64,000 nt of DNA from Paraburkholderia phenazinium (GTDB lineage Bacteria > Pseudomonadota > Gammaproteobacteria > Burkholderiales > Burkholderiaceae), in contig NZ_FSRU01000001.1 in NCBI RefSeq assembly GCF_900142845.1, forward strand, positions 2,108,001 through 2,172,000, written 5' to 3'. The notes under the pieces are model-generated. The model saw only the letters and a program-made list of their open reading frames with translations. It was not told the DNA's origin and did no database searches. Positions 19,232 through 28,824 of this stretch are shown here, piece by piece (position 1 is the first letter of the stretch; every line of letters starts with the position of its first letter). Made by a program: the position numbers and the translations under genes.

Positions 19232-21655
19232 TTACTTCGGCGCACGCATGCGGGAGCCCATCGGGTCATAGGGAACTTGAGAAAGGAGCTTTGCAACCCG
19301 ACGCTCACCGAGTACGTGAAGCTCATAGCGCGTGTCGGCGTTGATGGACGACGCCTCGATGTAGCCAAGTGCCAGGCTCTTCTTGACCGTATGCCCGTAT
19401 CCACCAGACGTGGTGAAGCCGACAACGCGTTCACCCAGCCAGATGGGCTCAAAGCCGCTAGCGTCTGCATCAGTGGCTTCCACTTCGAGCATGACCAGCT
19501 TGTGGGTCGGTGTCTCGCCCTTTGCCTGAATTGCCGCTTCCCGACCAATGAAATCAGGTTTCGTGAGGTCGACAAAATGGCCGAGGTCGTTCTGGAACGG
19601 CGTGTACTCAGGTGCGAATTCACGAGACCAGATACCGAAGCCTTTTTCCAGACGCATTGAAAGGAGAGCCCATACGCCGTATTCGCGCAGGCCGAGGTCC
19701 TTGCCGCTCTCGAACAGTTGCTCGTACAGAGATCGCACGTATGTGGATTCGCAGTAGAGCTCGAATCCGTACTCGCCCGTGAGAGACAAGCGAGCGATCA
19801 TCACGGGGACGACTCCGGCTTCGGCGCGGGTCACGGAGAGCAGCGGTTTCGTTGCATCGATTGCCGTTTGACCGACGAGCCGCTCTACGAGTTTGGCCGA
19901 CTTCGGGCCGGCAATCGCTAGCATTGAGAGCGAATCGCTTCGATTCTCGACACGCACCGACCCGTCCGATGGCAGATGCGATTCAAACCAGCGCATATGC
20001 CACTCTTGCAAGTAGCCCGAGCCAGTGATGAGGAATGTCTCCTCCGTTGGACGGAGAATCGTCAAGTCGCCCATCAGGCGTCCGGATTCGCCGAGCATCG
20101 GGGCGAGGCGCGCGCGACCCACGGCGGGAATCTTCGACGCGAACATACGGTCGAGCCACACATGCGCACCGGGACCGGTTACTTCATATTTGGCATAACC
20201 ACTGGCGTCGAAGAGACCCACGTTCTCGCGAACATTCGTACATTCTGCAGCGACCACATCAAAGGCATTCGAGCGCTTGAAGGTCGGCCTCTCCAAAGCC
20301 TCCTCACCGGGGCGCGCGAACCACATGGGTGTTTCAAGTCCGTAGCTGACGCCAAAGACTGCATTCTTTTCCTTCTGATACGCATAGAGCGGCGTCGTGC
20401 GCATCGGCCGGCCAGCAGGCCACTGCTCATTCGGACGAGCGAGGTAGAAGCGGTGCTCGTAAAACTCCTTGGCCTTCGCGGTGACGAAGTTCTGGGTCAG
20501 CTTCGGGAAGCGCGCGACGTCGAAGCCGAATACGTTGCCTTCGGGCTCGCCGTTAATCATCCACTGTGCAAGCGCGAGCCCCATGCCGCCGCCCTGGCTA
20601 AAACCCGCCATACAGCCACATGCTGCCCAGTAGTTCTGCTTGCCACGGACCGGACCAACGAGCGGGTTGCCATCGGGGGTAAACGTGAAGGGCCCATTCA
20701 CGATACGCTTGATACCGGCGTTACCGACACTCGGGAAGCGCTCGAAACCCTTCATAAGCTCGTTTTCAAGCTTTTCGAGATTCGGCTGGAGAAGGTCGGT
20801 CTCGCCGTAGTCCCACGGAGTTCCTGCCAGCGACCAAGGTGTCGAATTTTTCTCGTAGACGCCGAAGAGCACGCCATTGTGTTCCTGCCGCATGTAGATT
20901 TCGCCGTCGAGGTCCACCATGACAGGAATCTCTTTGCCGAACGCTTCGAGTTCCGGAATGGTCTCCGTTATCAGGTAATGGTGTTCCATCGGGATGAGCG
21001 GATGCTTCACGCCTGCCATCATCCCCACTTCTCGCGCCCACAGACCTGCGGCATTGACTACGTGCTCTGCGTGGATGACACCCTTGTCGGTGTAGACATT
21101 CCAGGTCCCATCAGGACGTTGCTCGAGGCTTTCCACCTTCGTATGCTGGAAAATTTCGGCGCCTTGCTTCCTGGCTGCGCGTGCATAAGCCTGCGTGGCG
21201 CCGTAAGGGTCGAGGTGACCTTCGTCGGGCGTCCACAGGCCACCCAGCACTTCCCCGACTTCTACGAGCGGGCAAAGCGCCTTGATTTCGGAAGGCGTAA
21301 TCAACTCACTCTCGATGCCCATGAAGCGATGTCGGCTCCATTCAGTACGCAGGAACTCCCACCGCTCCGGCGTCGCCGCCATAGCCACGCCGCCCGGCAC
21401 GTGCAGCCCAACGTCTTGCTCGCCGATTTCCTGAATCTCCTTGTACAGCGCGATTGTGTACGCCTGTAACCGCACCACGTTTGGGTCGCTGTTAATGGAA
21501 TGGAAGCCCGCTGCTGCATGCCATGTCGAACCGGCCGTCAGCACCTTTCGCTCAATCAGCGCGACATCTTTCCAGCCGAATTTGGTCAGGTGATAAAGAA
21601 CGGAACAGCCAACTACGCCGCCACCAATGACAACGGCCTGATAGTGAGATTTCAT
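19232..21655 (-). CDS. dimethylglycine dehydrogenase-like FAD/GcvT protein
   Basis: 807 residues in the order DAO-type FAD domain (GGGVVG at 11-16), FAO_M linker, GcvT folate-binding domain and GcvT C-terminal barrel. GSTWHAA at 42-48 places His46 where dimethylglycine dehydrogenases and oxidases attach FAD covalently. The C-terminal half captures the released methyl as 5,10-methylene-tetrahydrofolate. Direct linkage to etfBA argues for an ETF-reducing dehydrogenase like the mitochondrial enzyme rather than an oxidase. Choice of N,N-dimethylglycine over sarcosine is inferred, because a separate SoxBDAG is encoded nearby. Divergent from the LysR gene at 22016. Confidence 0.87.
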   Translation of the reverse strand: MKSHYQAVVIGGGVVGCSVLYHLTKFGWKDVALIERKVLTAGSTWHAAAGFHSINSDPNVVRLQAYTIALYKEIQEIGEQDVGLHVPGGVAMAATPERWEFLRTEWSRHRFMGIESELITPSEIKALCPLVEVGEVLGGLWTPDEGHLDPYGATQAYARAARKQGAEIFQHTKVESLEQRPDGTWNVYTDKGVIHAEHVVNAAGLWAREVGMMAGVKHPLIPMEHHYLITETIPELEAFGKEIPVMVDLDGEIYMRQEHNGVLFGVYEKNSTPWSLAGTPWDYGETDLLQPNLEKLENELMKGFERFPSVGNAGIKRIVNGPFTFTPDGNPLVGPVRGKQNYWAACGCMAGFSQGGGMGLALAQWMINGEPEGNVFGFDVARFPKLTQNFVTAKAKEFYEHRFYLARPNEQWPAGRPMRTTPLYAYQKEKNAVFGVSYGLETPMWFARPGEEALERPTFKRSNAFDVVAAECTNVRENVGLFDASGYAKYEVTGPGAHVWLDRMFASKIPAVGRARLAPMLGESGRLMGDLTILRPTEETFLITGSGYLQEWHMRWFESHLPSDGSVRVENRSDSLSMLAIAGPKSAKLVERLVGQTAIDATKPLLSVTRAEAGVVPVMIARLSLTGEYGFELYCESTYVRSLYEQLFESGKDLGLREYGVWALLSMRLEKGFGIWSREFAPEYTPFQNDLGHFVDLTKPDFIGREAAIQAKGETPTHKLVMLEVEATDADASGFEPIWLGERVVGFTTSGGYGHTVKKSLALGYIEASSINADTRYELHVLGERRVAKLLSQVPYDPMGSRMRAPK

Positions 21656-21795
21656 TTTTCCGCCAGTTTCAATCGATTCGTCTTCGCCCGAGTGAATCGA
21701 GTAGACCCGTCAGTGCAATCCACCCGGAGGTGAATATCGAGCCTCAAATCTAGGCAGCCAGAATTCAGGCCGAAACTCAAAAGAGTTGAGCTTGA

Positions 21796-21813
21796 GCATG
21801 AAATTTTTCATGC
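21796..21813. promoter_or_regulatory. perfect 18-bp palindrome between divergent dimethylglycine operon and lysR
   Basis: GCATGAAATTTTTCATGC is an 8-bp inverted repeat with a 2-bp centre. It lies in the 360-bp divergent region, about 140 bp from the flavoprotein start and 200 bp from the lysR start. It is the most obvious operator candidate for the adjacent LysR protein. Confidence 0.55.
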
Positions 21814-22015
21814 ATGGGCAAATCTGCCTCAGGCCGCTGATATCAACGGGGCTTCGGCTTGTGCCTTATGTGACGGGCACGCCAATGGTAGGGAAATTCC
21901 TGGGGCGTTCTGGCACTCCGCGCGTAGCCCACTTTTTTGGAATGCAGTAAATTGCCGGAAATCCAGATGTTCGGTCGCGTGCGGGTCCAGGACCTGCACC
22001 TTGAGAGGCTTACAC

Positions 22016-22927
22016 GTGGCAACACAGCGAAAACGTCTTCCCCCACTCAATACCATCGCGGCTTTCGAAGCGTCGGCGCGACTGATGAGCTTCACGCGAG
22101 CCGCGGAGGAACTACATTTGTCTCAGGGTGCCGTGAGCCGGCAGATTCAGGTGCTCGAAGAGCGGATGGGTGTGCCGCTGTTCAATCGGCGTCACAAGGA
22201 GATACAGCTGACGCGCGCCGGGCTAATCTTTCAACAAGCCATTGCCCAAAGCCTCAATTCCATTCGTCGCGCGGTGACAATGATTGAGACACTGGACACC
22301 AGCACCGTTACCATCGCAGCGAGCAACGCGATGGCCAGCTTCTGGCTCATGCCAGCAATCATCGACTTCCGCAGCCAATACCCTGACATCGACATTCGGG
22401 TCCTGGCGAGCAATTCACCGGTGGACCCATGGCAGGAACCGGTTGACCTGGCCATCCGTTACGGTGACGGGCACTGGCCAAATCTCACCAAGGTGAAGCT
22501 TTTCGAGGAAGAGATTTTCCCGGTTTGTGCTGCCTCATATCAACGCGAACACAACATTGAGAGCATCCAGGACCTGCTGAAATGCGAGCTGATTGAACTC
22601 GATTCAGGCATCTCGGAGTTTAACTCCTGGGATGTATGGTTTGAACGGACTGGGTTTCAGCCGGGCGTACTACACAAGAACATTACAGTATCGAATTACG
22701 ACCTTGTATATCGGGCTGCATGCAGCGGCAAAGGTGTTGCACTTGCATGGGCGTATGGCATCCCGCACGACGCGCGGGAAACACTGCTGGTCCGGCCGCT
22801 TGACATCTCCATCAAGACCGGCCTGTTCGAATACATCATTTACGCGGAAAACGAGGAGCTCAGCGCGCCTGCTCGCACGTTCCTCGAATGGCTAATTGAC
22901 TTTGCGAAGCGGAGCCTTTGGACCTAA
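22016..22927 (+). CDS. LysR-family regulator, GcvA-like, of the betaine genes
   Basis: 303 residues. The N-terminal LysR helix-turn-helix is at about 8-65 (LNTIAAFEASARLMSFTRAAE, LHLSQGAVSRQIQ), in the GcvA-like subgroup that starts with the LPPLN signature. A periplasmic-binding-type effector domain covers about 90-300. A TTG at 22001 opens the frame, but GAGAGG lies 7 nt before the GTG at 22016, so I choose that start. Divergent from the dimethylglycine-dehydrogenase operon and convergent with gbcB (stops 5 nt apart). It likely senses a betaine-pathway metabolite. Confidence 0.88.
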   Translation: MATQRKRLPPLNTIAAFEASARLMSFTRAAEELHLSQGAVSRQIQVLEERMGVPLFNRRHKEIQLTRAGLIFQQAIAQSLNSIRRAVTMIETLDTSTVTIAASNAMASFWLMPAIIDFRSQYPDIDIRVLASNSPVDPWQEPVDLAIRYGDGHWPNLTKVKLFEEEIFPVCAASYQREHNIESIQDLLKCELIELDSGISEFNSWDVWFERTGFQPGVLHKNITVSNYDLVYRAACSGKGVALAWAYGIPHDARETLLVRPLDISIKTGLFEYIIYAENEELSAPARTFLEWLIDFAKRSLWT

Positions 22928-22932
22928 GTCCA

Positions 22933-23964
22933 TCAATATTCGATTGTGATGTTGGAAAGAGGCACGGAACAACATGTGAGGATGTAGCCCTCATCGACTT
23001 CCTCGTCTGTAATACCGCCGTTGTGCTGCATGTCCACGTTTCCATCAAGCATCCGCAGCTTGCACGTGCCGCACACGCCGGAACGACACGCGTTTGGAAT
23101 CTTCACGCCATGCGGCGACGCATGAACCGCCTCCAGAACCGTTTTCCCCGGTTCACATGAAACGTCGAAGCCAGACTCCGAGAGCCGAACGGTCGAGACG
23201 CCAGTGTTTGTGACCACGTGCGCAGGGGGCGAGTCTGGCACGTTGAAGCTCTCCTGATGGAATCTCGTCGGGTCGCCACCGCTGCTAACGAAAGCTTCCC
23301 GCATATCAGCCATGAAAGAATCTGGCCCGCAACACAACACCGTACGCGACTTCCAGCCGGGGACGATTTTGTCCAGCAGGTCGGTGCAAAGCCTGCCCGC
23401 CTGGCAATCGCTATCGCTTGAATGCGACGCGAAGAGATGCGGAACTATCCCATTCGAGGAAGCATCCATTTCTCTCAGTTCGTCGCGAAACAGAATGTCG
23501 CCTGGCGTTCGCGCAAACTGTAGGAACTGAATGTCTGCTGATTTTCCTTGCGCGTGCAGGTGTCGAGCCATTGACATTAGCGGCGTGATGCCGACGCCTC
23601 CGGCGATGAAAAGTAAAGGCTCGCCGCGGTCATCCGGAAGCACGAAGTCGCCCGTGGCCCGGGAAACTTGAACTTTTGCCTTAGCCTTCAGTGTCTCGTG
23701 CAACCATGTCGACACGAGTCCGCCGGGTGAGTGCTTCACCGTGATTTCGAATTCGCCCGGCCCCTGATTTTCGGGCGCGCAGGAAACGGTGTAACAGCGG
23801 TAGACAGTCTCCCCGCCAATTTCCAATCCCAAAGTCACATACTGTCCGGCCTCGAAATCGAACCCGTTGTCTGGATTCGCAACGCGGAACCGGAATGTTT
23901 TGACATTCCAGTTTTCGCGTCGAATATCGATGCACGTCGCCGCAACGAATGGACTCCCGGTCAT
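22933..23964 (-). CDS. gbcB: glycine betaine monooxygenase reductase component
   Basis: 343 residues: a ferredoxin-reductase-type FAD domain (YRCYTVS as flavin-binding motif), an NAD(P)H domain (GGVGITPLMSM, CGPDSFM), and a C-terminal plant-type 2Fe-2S domain with CRSGVCGTC and a fourth Cys about 30 residues later. It passes electrons from NAD(P)H to the Rieske oxygenase. The ATG at 23964 overlaps the oxygenase stop (ATGA), so the two are translationally coupled. Function by family and pairing is GbcB, which with GbcA converts glycine betaine to dimethylglycine plus formaldehyde. Confidence 0.9.
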   Translation of the reverse strand: MTGSPFVAATCIDIRRENWNVKTFRFRVANPDNGFDFEAGQYVTLGLEIGGETVYRCYTVSCAPENQGPGEFEITVKHSPGGLVSTWLHETLKAKAKVQVSRATGDFVLPDDRGEPLLFIAGGVGITPLMSMARHLHAQGKSADIQFLQFARTPGDILFRDELREMDASSNGIVPHLFASHSSDSDCQAGRLCTDLLDKIVPGWKSRTVLCCGPDSFMADMREAFVSSGGDPTRFHQESFNVPDSPPAHVVTNTGVSTVRLSESGFDVSCEPGKTVLEAVHASPHGVKIPNACRSGVCGTCKLRMLDGNVDMQHNGGITDEEVDEGYILTCCSVPLSNITIEY

Positions 23965-25208
23965 GCTTTGGTACACGCCACAGGAATAACGTTGGGCGCA
24001 GCATGCAACTCGCTACGAAGCGTGTCGAGATACCAGTTGATGAATTCAGTCACTCCGCTTTCGACCAGCGGAGAATATGGGCCGGGCTGATAGCCCTTCG
24101 AATTGATGCCCTGCTGATTCGCCTCTACCAGCTTCTGGTCCTGCGCATTGGTCGCGGTCCACACAGCGGTAAGGTCATCTAGATTGTAGTCTTCGCCCTC
24201 CACAGCTTCGCTGTTGACCAACCACCAGGTCGTAACTTGAGTTTCCGTAGGACTCAGCGGCAGAATCCGGAATGCAACCGCGTGGTCGGACAGCACGTGA
24301 TTCCAGGTGTTCGGGAAACGCAGCAGACGGAGCGAACCGACGTCAGCGTCCTCATTAGTTCCGAGCAGCTTTTTGCAGGCAAGCCCACCGCTCAACGTGA
24401 ATGACAGGCCCCGTTCCATCGCGACACGTACGAGCCGGTACCCCTCATCGGTCTCGATAGGTTTGTGGGGCAAACCCGCAGTTGTCCAGCGCGCCTCGTC
24501 CTTCTCGCACTTTATCGCGTAGTCACCGCCGAAACGCGGGTCAGTTGGACCATCAAATTCAGAGATGGTCCTCAGAAGTTCCGGGTGGCTGCCGGTGCAG
24601 TGATAACACTCCCGATTGTTTTCGAGGACGAGCTTCCAGTTGCCCTTCTCGATGATGGTCGTCTCGTAGGCAACCTTCGCGTTGTCGAGACCGTGCGGTC
24701 GGATGTACGGAGAAATCGTCTCCCTAAACGCCTCAAACGGAGTCGCCTCATCAGCGAGGGAGATGAAGATGTAGCCCTCAACCGTTTCGCAATGCACCGG
24801 CCTTAGGGAAAACTCGGACATGTTGAAATCTTCGCCCATTTCCTTGGCGAACATCAGCTTGCCGTCGAGTCCGTACGTCCACTTGTGGTACGGGCAGACG
24901 AGGGTACCGGATGAACCCTTGTCGCCAGCGCAGATTCGTGAGCCTCGATGACGGCAGGTGTTGTAAAAGGCACGGACGGCCTTCGCCCGGTCACGGATGA
25001 CCACGATGGAGCTTCTGCCAATCTGGACGGTGAACCAGTTACCCGACTTCGGAATCTGCGCCGTCATGCCAACAAACAACCATTGCCGCTCCCAGATGAG
25101 TTCAAGCTCGCGGTCAAACACGGACGGGTCGGTATAGAAAGGCTGAGGCAGCGACCGGCCGGGCTGACGGGAATCGACTAGCGCGGAGAGTTGTGAATTT
25201 GACAGCAT
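23961..25208 (-). CDS. gbcA: glycine betaine monooxygenase, Rieske oxygenase component
   Basis: 415-residue Rieske non-haem iron oxygenase. The 2Fe-2S site uses Cys85-x-His87 and Cys105-x2-His108 (CRHRG, CPYHKW). The mononuclear iron site lies in NNRECYHCTGSHPEL (His203, His208). Length and sequence style match GbcA/choline-monooxygenase-like enzymes, and every other gene of betaine breakdown is adjacent, which makes glycine betaine the natural substrate. Stachydrine or carnitine demethylases are the main alternatives. The 120 bp upstream contain TGCATGCA-type sequence but no clear operator. Confidence 0.9.
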   Translation of the reverse strand: MLSNSQLSALVDSRQPGRSLPQPFYTDPSVFDRELELIWERQWLFVGMTAQIPKSGNWFTVQIGRSSIVVIRDRAKAVRAFYNTCRHRGSRICAGDKGSSGTLVCPYHKWTYGLDGKLMFAKEMGEDFNMSEFSLRPVHCETVEGYIFISLADEATPFEAFRETISPYIRPHGLDNAKVAYETTIIEKGNWKLVLENNRECYHCTGSHPELLRTISEFDGPTDPRFGGDYAIKCEKDEARWTTAGLPHKPIETDEGYRLVRVAMERGLSFTLSGGLACKKLLGTNEDADVGSLRLLRFPNTWNHVLSDHAVAFRILPLSPTETQVTTWWLVNSEAVEGEDYNLDDLTAVWTATNAQDQKLVEANQQGINSKGYQPGPYSPLVESGVTEFINWYLDTLRSELHAAPNVIPVACTKA

Positions 25209-25399
25209 GATGAGTTTCTTCGTGAAGTGCGGTGGAGAGATGACCTATGTTCCGATTTGAATCGCAACAAGAATTCTGCGCAATCGAGAAATCCTGATGC
25301 TTTGCATGCATTTTTAGCCGCCCCCCATCTGGTCAGGCTCGAGAGGCGAGTGCTTTGGGCGGAGCTTCAATGCTGCTGCAACTCCGCCGTGCTAGCACG

Positions 25400-26542
25400 T
25401 TAGAAGAAGTGTCGAAGTGCCACGCGCGTGACAACCTGCTTGTTAGTCGACGACGAGTTATCCGAACCCGTGATGTAGGCCTGGTCAAGGAACGTTCCGG
25501 TCGAGCCAGAGACCTTCTGGTACACCGCCTGTACATAAACGTCCGTGCGCTTCGACAGGTTGTAGTCAGCCATCAGACCGAACTGGTTCCAGTTCGGATG
25601 CGAGTTGCCGTTACTGGCGTCGTAATGACCACGGGTGTACGTGTACATCCCACCGACGAAGAACGTTGGCGTGATGTAATACTGCGCATTGACTTCAAAG
25701 TTGTCGAAGGTCAGGGACCCGACTGAGATACCCGCCGGGAAGGTATCCGGCGTCAGATAGCCGTTGCCGGTCGGGTTCTCGAGATGGGTGTGGTCGTAGG
25801 CGAACCCGAGAGTCGCCGATCCTATCTTGTAGTTGATGCCCGCGCCGAAGGTGCGCTCCTCTCCTGCGAAAAAGCTCGCGTCGTTTGCCGCGACCGCACC
25901 AGTCGAGCCGACGCCTACGTTGTCGATGTCCATATACGCCGCGCCAATCGTGACGGCGCCGCCCGAGTAGCTTGCGCCAACGCTCATGAGGCGATTGTTG
26001 GCGAACTGTCCAGCTGTGTTGCTGAAGCCGTACACGCCGCCGAACTGGAATCCACCGAGGTTCGGACTCGCGTATTTGACTGAGTTACTGACGCGAAACG
26101 AGTTATCGGTGTTGTCGTTGTCGTACGGGTGGGCAAACAGGTACCCTGCCCAATTACCATTGGCGGTCGTCGGCGCCATGTAGTCGACCATCGAATCGTA
26201 CTGACGGCCCATTGTGAGTGCACCGTATTGGCTGTTGACTCCAACATACGCCTGTCGGCCGAACATGCGTCCGCCTTGACCCGCTTGCCCGTTGCTGAGA
26301 TTAAAACCATTCTCGAGCGCGAAGATTGCCTTCATCCCACCGCCCAGGTCCTCATTTCCTTTGAGACCCCAGCGACTTCCATAGGCGTAGCCCGAGGCCA
26401 ACTCCCAGTTGTGATTGCCACCGGTGTTGTTCGTGTAGTTAAGACCCTCGTCAATAATCCCGTAGAGCGTGACCGTCGACTGCGCGAAGACCGTCGGGGC
26501 TGCCGCAAGCATCAATGCGAGGACGGTGAATTGTCTTTTCAT
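25400..26542 (-). CDS. Gram-negative outer-membrane porin
   Basis: 380 residues beginning with a signal peptide (KRQFTVLALMLAAAPTVFA, cleavage before Gln) and continuing as a 16-strand trimeric porin of the Burkholderiales type (STVTLYGIIDEGLNY start, SRWGLKGNEDLGGGMKAIF, GRQAYVGVNSQYGALTMGRQ, terminal Phe-Phe preceded by VTRVALRH). GGAG lies 6 nt before the ATG at 26542. It sits between gbcA and the TetR gene on the same strand, so it may provide outer-membrane entry for betaine, although porins of this family are general. Confidence 0.92.
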   Translation of the reverse strand: MKRQFTVLALMLAAAPTVFAQSTVTLYGIIDEGLNYTNNTGGNHNWELASGYAYGSRWGLKGNEDLGGGMKAIFALENGFNLSNGQAGQGGRMFGRQAYVGVNSQYGALTMGRQYDSMVDYMAPTTANGNWAGYLFAHPYDNDNTDNSFRVSNSVKYASPNLGGFQFGGVYGFSNTAGQFANNRLMSVGASYSGGAVTIGAAYMDIDNVGVGSTGAVAANDASFFAGEERTFGAGINYKIGSATLGFAYDHTHLENPTGNGYLTPDTFPAGISVGSLTFDNFEVNAQYYITPTFFVGGMYTYTRGHYDASNGNSHPNWNQFGLMADYNLSKRTDVYVQAVYQKVSGSTGTFLDQAYITGSDNSSSTNKQVVTRVALRHFF

Positions 26543-26671
26543 TTGTATCTCCAAACTTGCACATCGTTAACAAGACTTGTGGCCCGGGCGGATAGAGCAA
26601 CTCTTGGCCTATTTGAGGTCGTGCACGAAGGAGACTAAGAAACGCAAAAAAGCGCCGCAAACCAAAGAATC

Positions 26672-26686
26672 GAATGCATTGCATTC
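26672..26686. promoter_or_regulatory. palindrome upstream of the porin gene
   Basis: GAATGCATTGCATTC is a perfect 7-bp inverted repeat around one base, about 130 bp before the porin ATG and within the 340-bp gap after the TetR stop. It could be an operator or part of the tetR terminator region. No T-run follows, which favours a protein site. Confidence 0.35.
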
Positions 26687-26881
26687 TTTAAGGAATGGCT
26701 GCGTCGCACCTTGCGGCGACGGTGCTTCGGGCGCAATGGGCCCTGACCAGATCCGCCGTCATAAGGGTTTTTGGGGAGGCGGAACTGCCCGGCTTTGTCG
26801 CTGAAGTGGCAGCCTCAACAGTTAGCAAGGGCGATTTAACGGCAGAAACAGAGGGGGACGAACCGGCTGAGACATCGACAT

Positions 26882-27526
26882 TTAGACTCGCGGCAACCCA
26901 GCCTGTACGATTGTTTGCACCAGCACATCAAGCTGACCCTCGACTTCCTCCTGCGCGATATCGAACAGGTCAAAGACACCCATGCCTCGCAGGCTCGCGA
27001 AGACGAAGCCGGCAAACTGCTTCGGGTTCGCGTGGTTCGCTTCGATTTCGGGGAAGGACGTAATGAAGCGCTCGAAGAAAACCGGGTCGGAGCGCGCGCG
27101 GTTTGCGTCTATACGAGCGAAGAGTTCCGGCGTCGCCTTGCAACCAAAGAAGAGACTCCATGCCGCCACATAGCTGGGTACGCCATAGATGGTTTGCCAG
27201 GCAAGGCGTACGAACTCGCGAGCTCGCTGCTCGAGGGGCAACTCGGGCGGCGGCCAGACCACGCCGTCATCAGATAGCGGCGCCATGACTTCATCGATCA
27301 GCCGCTCCATCAGCACTTGCCGATTGGCGAAATGGTGCTGCAACGCCCCAAGGGTGACTTTTGCACCTCGGGCGATGTCCTGAAGGTTGGTTGCCCGGAA
27401 TCCCTTTTTGTGCAGCAATCGCATTGCTGACTGAACGATGCGCCGGCGGGTCGCATCGCTGCGCTCTTCCTGCGATCGTCGTGCTGGTGCCCGACGGGGC
27501 GGATCCTGTTTCGTCACTGTACTCAT
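26882..27526 (-). CDS. TetR-family regulator of the sarcosine/PurU genes
   Basis: 214 residues: a TetR helix-turn-helix at about 30-80 (ATRRRIVQSAMRLLHKKGF, ATNLQDIARGAKVTLGALQHHFANR), then an all-helical ligand domain. The frame runs open to 27706, but the upstream codons would translate the palindromic operators, so the ATG at 27526 (MSTVTKQD) is preferred. Divergent from purU-soxBDAG. The two large palindromes between them share one core and are the expected TetR sites. The ligand is unknown; sarcosine or a folate-linked signal would fit. Confidence 0.85.
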   Translation of the reverse strand: MSTVTKQDPPRRAPARRSQEERSDATRRRIVQSAMRLLHKKGFRATNLQDIARGAKVTLGALQHHFANRQVLMERLIDEVMAPLSDDGVVWPPPELPLEQRAREFVRLAWQTIYGVPSYVAAWSLFFGCKATPELFARIDANRARSDPVFFERFITSFPEIEANHANPKQFAGFVFASLRGMGVFDLFDIAQEEVEGQLDVLVQTIVQAGLPRV

Positions 27527-27620
27527 AAGGCGAATCTCGTTTTCTTGCGCACGAAGTTTAATACAGGAGAGAAGCGCTGAGCTTGATGGTAGCGCGGTCG
27601 AGGGTTTACCACAAACAAGT

Positions 27621-27640
27621 AACAATAATTTTTTATTGTT
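27621..27640. promoter_or_regulatory. 20-bp palindrome, TetR operator candidate 1
   Basis: AACAATAA-TTTT-TTATTGTT, a perfect 8-bp inverted repeat with a 4-bp centre, lies 95 bp upstream of the tetR start. The same arms recur in the 44-bp palindrome centred 127 bp away (about 12 helical turns). Confidence 0.6.
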
Positions 27641-27734
27641 ATTGATTTCTACCATGCCTATACTGGCGCCAAGGTGGTGTCGCTGCGCTTCGGACGGGGC
27701 GGCCATCTACTTCATGGTGACTGACAAATGGTCT

Positions 27735-27778
27735 GGCATGACCAAAAACAATAAATATTTATTGTTTTTGGTCATGCC
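27735..27778. promoter_or_regulatory. 44-bp perfect palindrome, TetR operator candidate 2
   Basis: Both halves of 22 bp match without an error. The outer arms are GGCATGACCAAAA and its complement, and the core AACAATAA-ATAT-TTATTGTT (27748-27767) is shared with the site at 27621. It lies 150 bp before purU and is much longer than a typical dimer site. It may bind two TetR dimers or form a cruciform or hairpin. Confidence 0.6.
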
Positions 27779-27928
27779 GTGACTCGGCACCCCAGCAGGC
27801 AGCGGAGTTGGAATTGCGTGACCGGCCGATTCCGTCGAGAACGTATCGGTCGCGAAGAACGCGTCTACACCACCGTGTAACCAGCCCGCTCACCACTATT
27901 TACTCATCTTCAGCAGCAGGAAATTTCC

Positions 27929-28801
27929 ATGTCGACCGCATCTGAGAAAAAGACCTCCGATTACCTGTTCACCTTCGAATGCCCCGACCGTCTGGGCATC
28001 CTCGCAAAGGTTTCGAATCTTATGTTCGAGGGCGGCGCATTCGTGACCGAATCCTTCCATTACGGAGACCCTCACACTGAGAAGTTCTTTGCCCGCATGG
28101 TCTTCGATGACCATGTGCTCAAGACTCCCGTGGAAGGCCTGCAGGACAGGGTCTCAGAGTTGGCGAAGGAACTCGAGATGAAGTTCACGATTCGGCCAGC
28201 CAGCTATCGACCGAAGGTCCTGATTGCGGTGTCGAAGTACGACCACTGTCTCAACCTGTTGCTGACCAAATGGCGCGCCGGCGCACTGGCAATCGACATT
28301 GTGGGTGTCGTTTCGAACCATAACGATTGTCGCAGTCTTGTCGAGTGGTACGGCATTCCGTTCCACCACTACCCCATCACGCCGGAAACGAAGCCGCAGC
28401 AGGAAGCGCAGATTCTCGAGCTGTTCGCTAGCACGGGCGCAGAGTTGCTGGTGCTCGCCCGATACATGCAGATTCTCTCGGACGACTTGAGCCGCAAGCT
28501 GGAAGGCCGCGCCATCAACATTCACCACTCGTTCCTGCCGGGTTTCAAGGGCGCGCGTCCCTACCATCAGGCTCACGACCGCGGAGTAAAGGTAATCGGC
28601 GCAACCGCTCACTTTGTGACCAGCGACCTCGATGAAGGTCCTATCATCGCGCAGGAAGTAAAGGCTATCGACCACACCTACACCGCCGAAGACATGGTGC
28701 TGGTTGGACACGATACAGAGGCCATCGCCCTGGCGAATGCCGTCCGGCTGTTCAGTGAAGGCCGCATATTCCTGAACGGTCATCGTACCGTCGTTCTTTA
28801 A
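27929..28801 (+). CDS. purU: formyltetrahydrofolate deformylase
   Basis: 290 residues: an N-terminal ACT domain (10-85) with YLFTFECPDRLGILAKVSNL, then a formyltransferase-type hydrolase domain with INIHHSFLPGFKGARPYHQA and the downstream SDLDEGPI carrying the catalytic Asp. It releases formate and free tetrahydrofolate from 10-formyl-THF. In this locus it would recycle folate loaded with methyl carbon from dimethylglycine and sarcosine. It is the first gene of the plus-strand sarcosine operon, with soxB beginning 23 nt later. Confidence 0.93.
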   Translation: MSTASEKKTSDYLFTFECPDRLGILAKVSNLMFEGGAFVTESFHYGDPHTEKFFARMVFDDHVLKTPVEGLQDRVSELAKELEMKFTIRPASYRPKVLIAVSKYDHCLNLLLTKWRAGALAIDIVGVVSNHNDCRSLVEWYGIPFHHYPITPETKPQQEAQILELFASTGAELLVLARYMQILSDDLSRKLEGRAINIHHSFLPGFKGARPYHQAHDRGVKVIGATAHFVTSDLDEGPIIAQEVKAIDHTYTAEDMVLVGHDTEAIALANAVRLFSEGRIFLNGHRTVVL

Positions 28802-28824
28802 TCGCACAGCGGAAGAGGTCGCGC

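Noticed and set aside
19976..21469. 497-codon plus-strand frame opposite the dimethylglycine dehydrogenase gene
   Set aside because: It is the antisense shadow of a well-supported GC-rich gene and its translation has no family resemblance.
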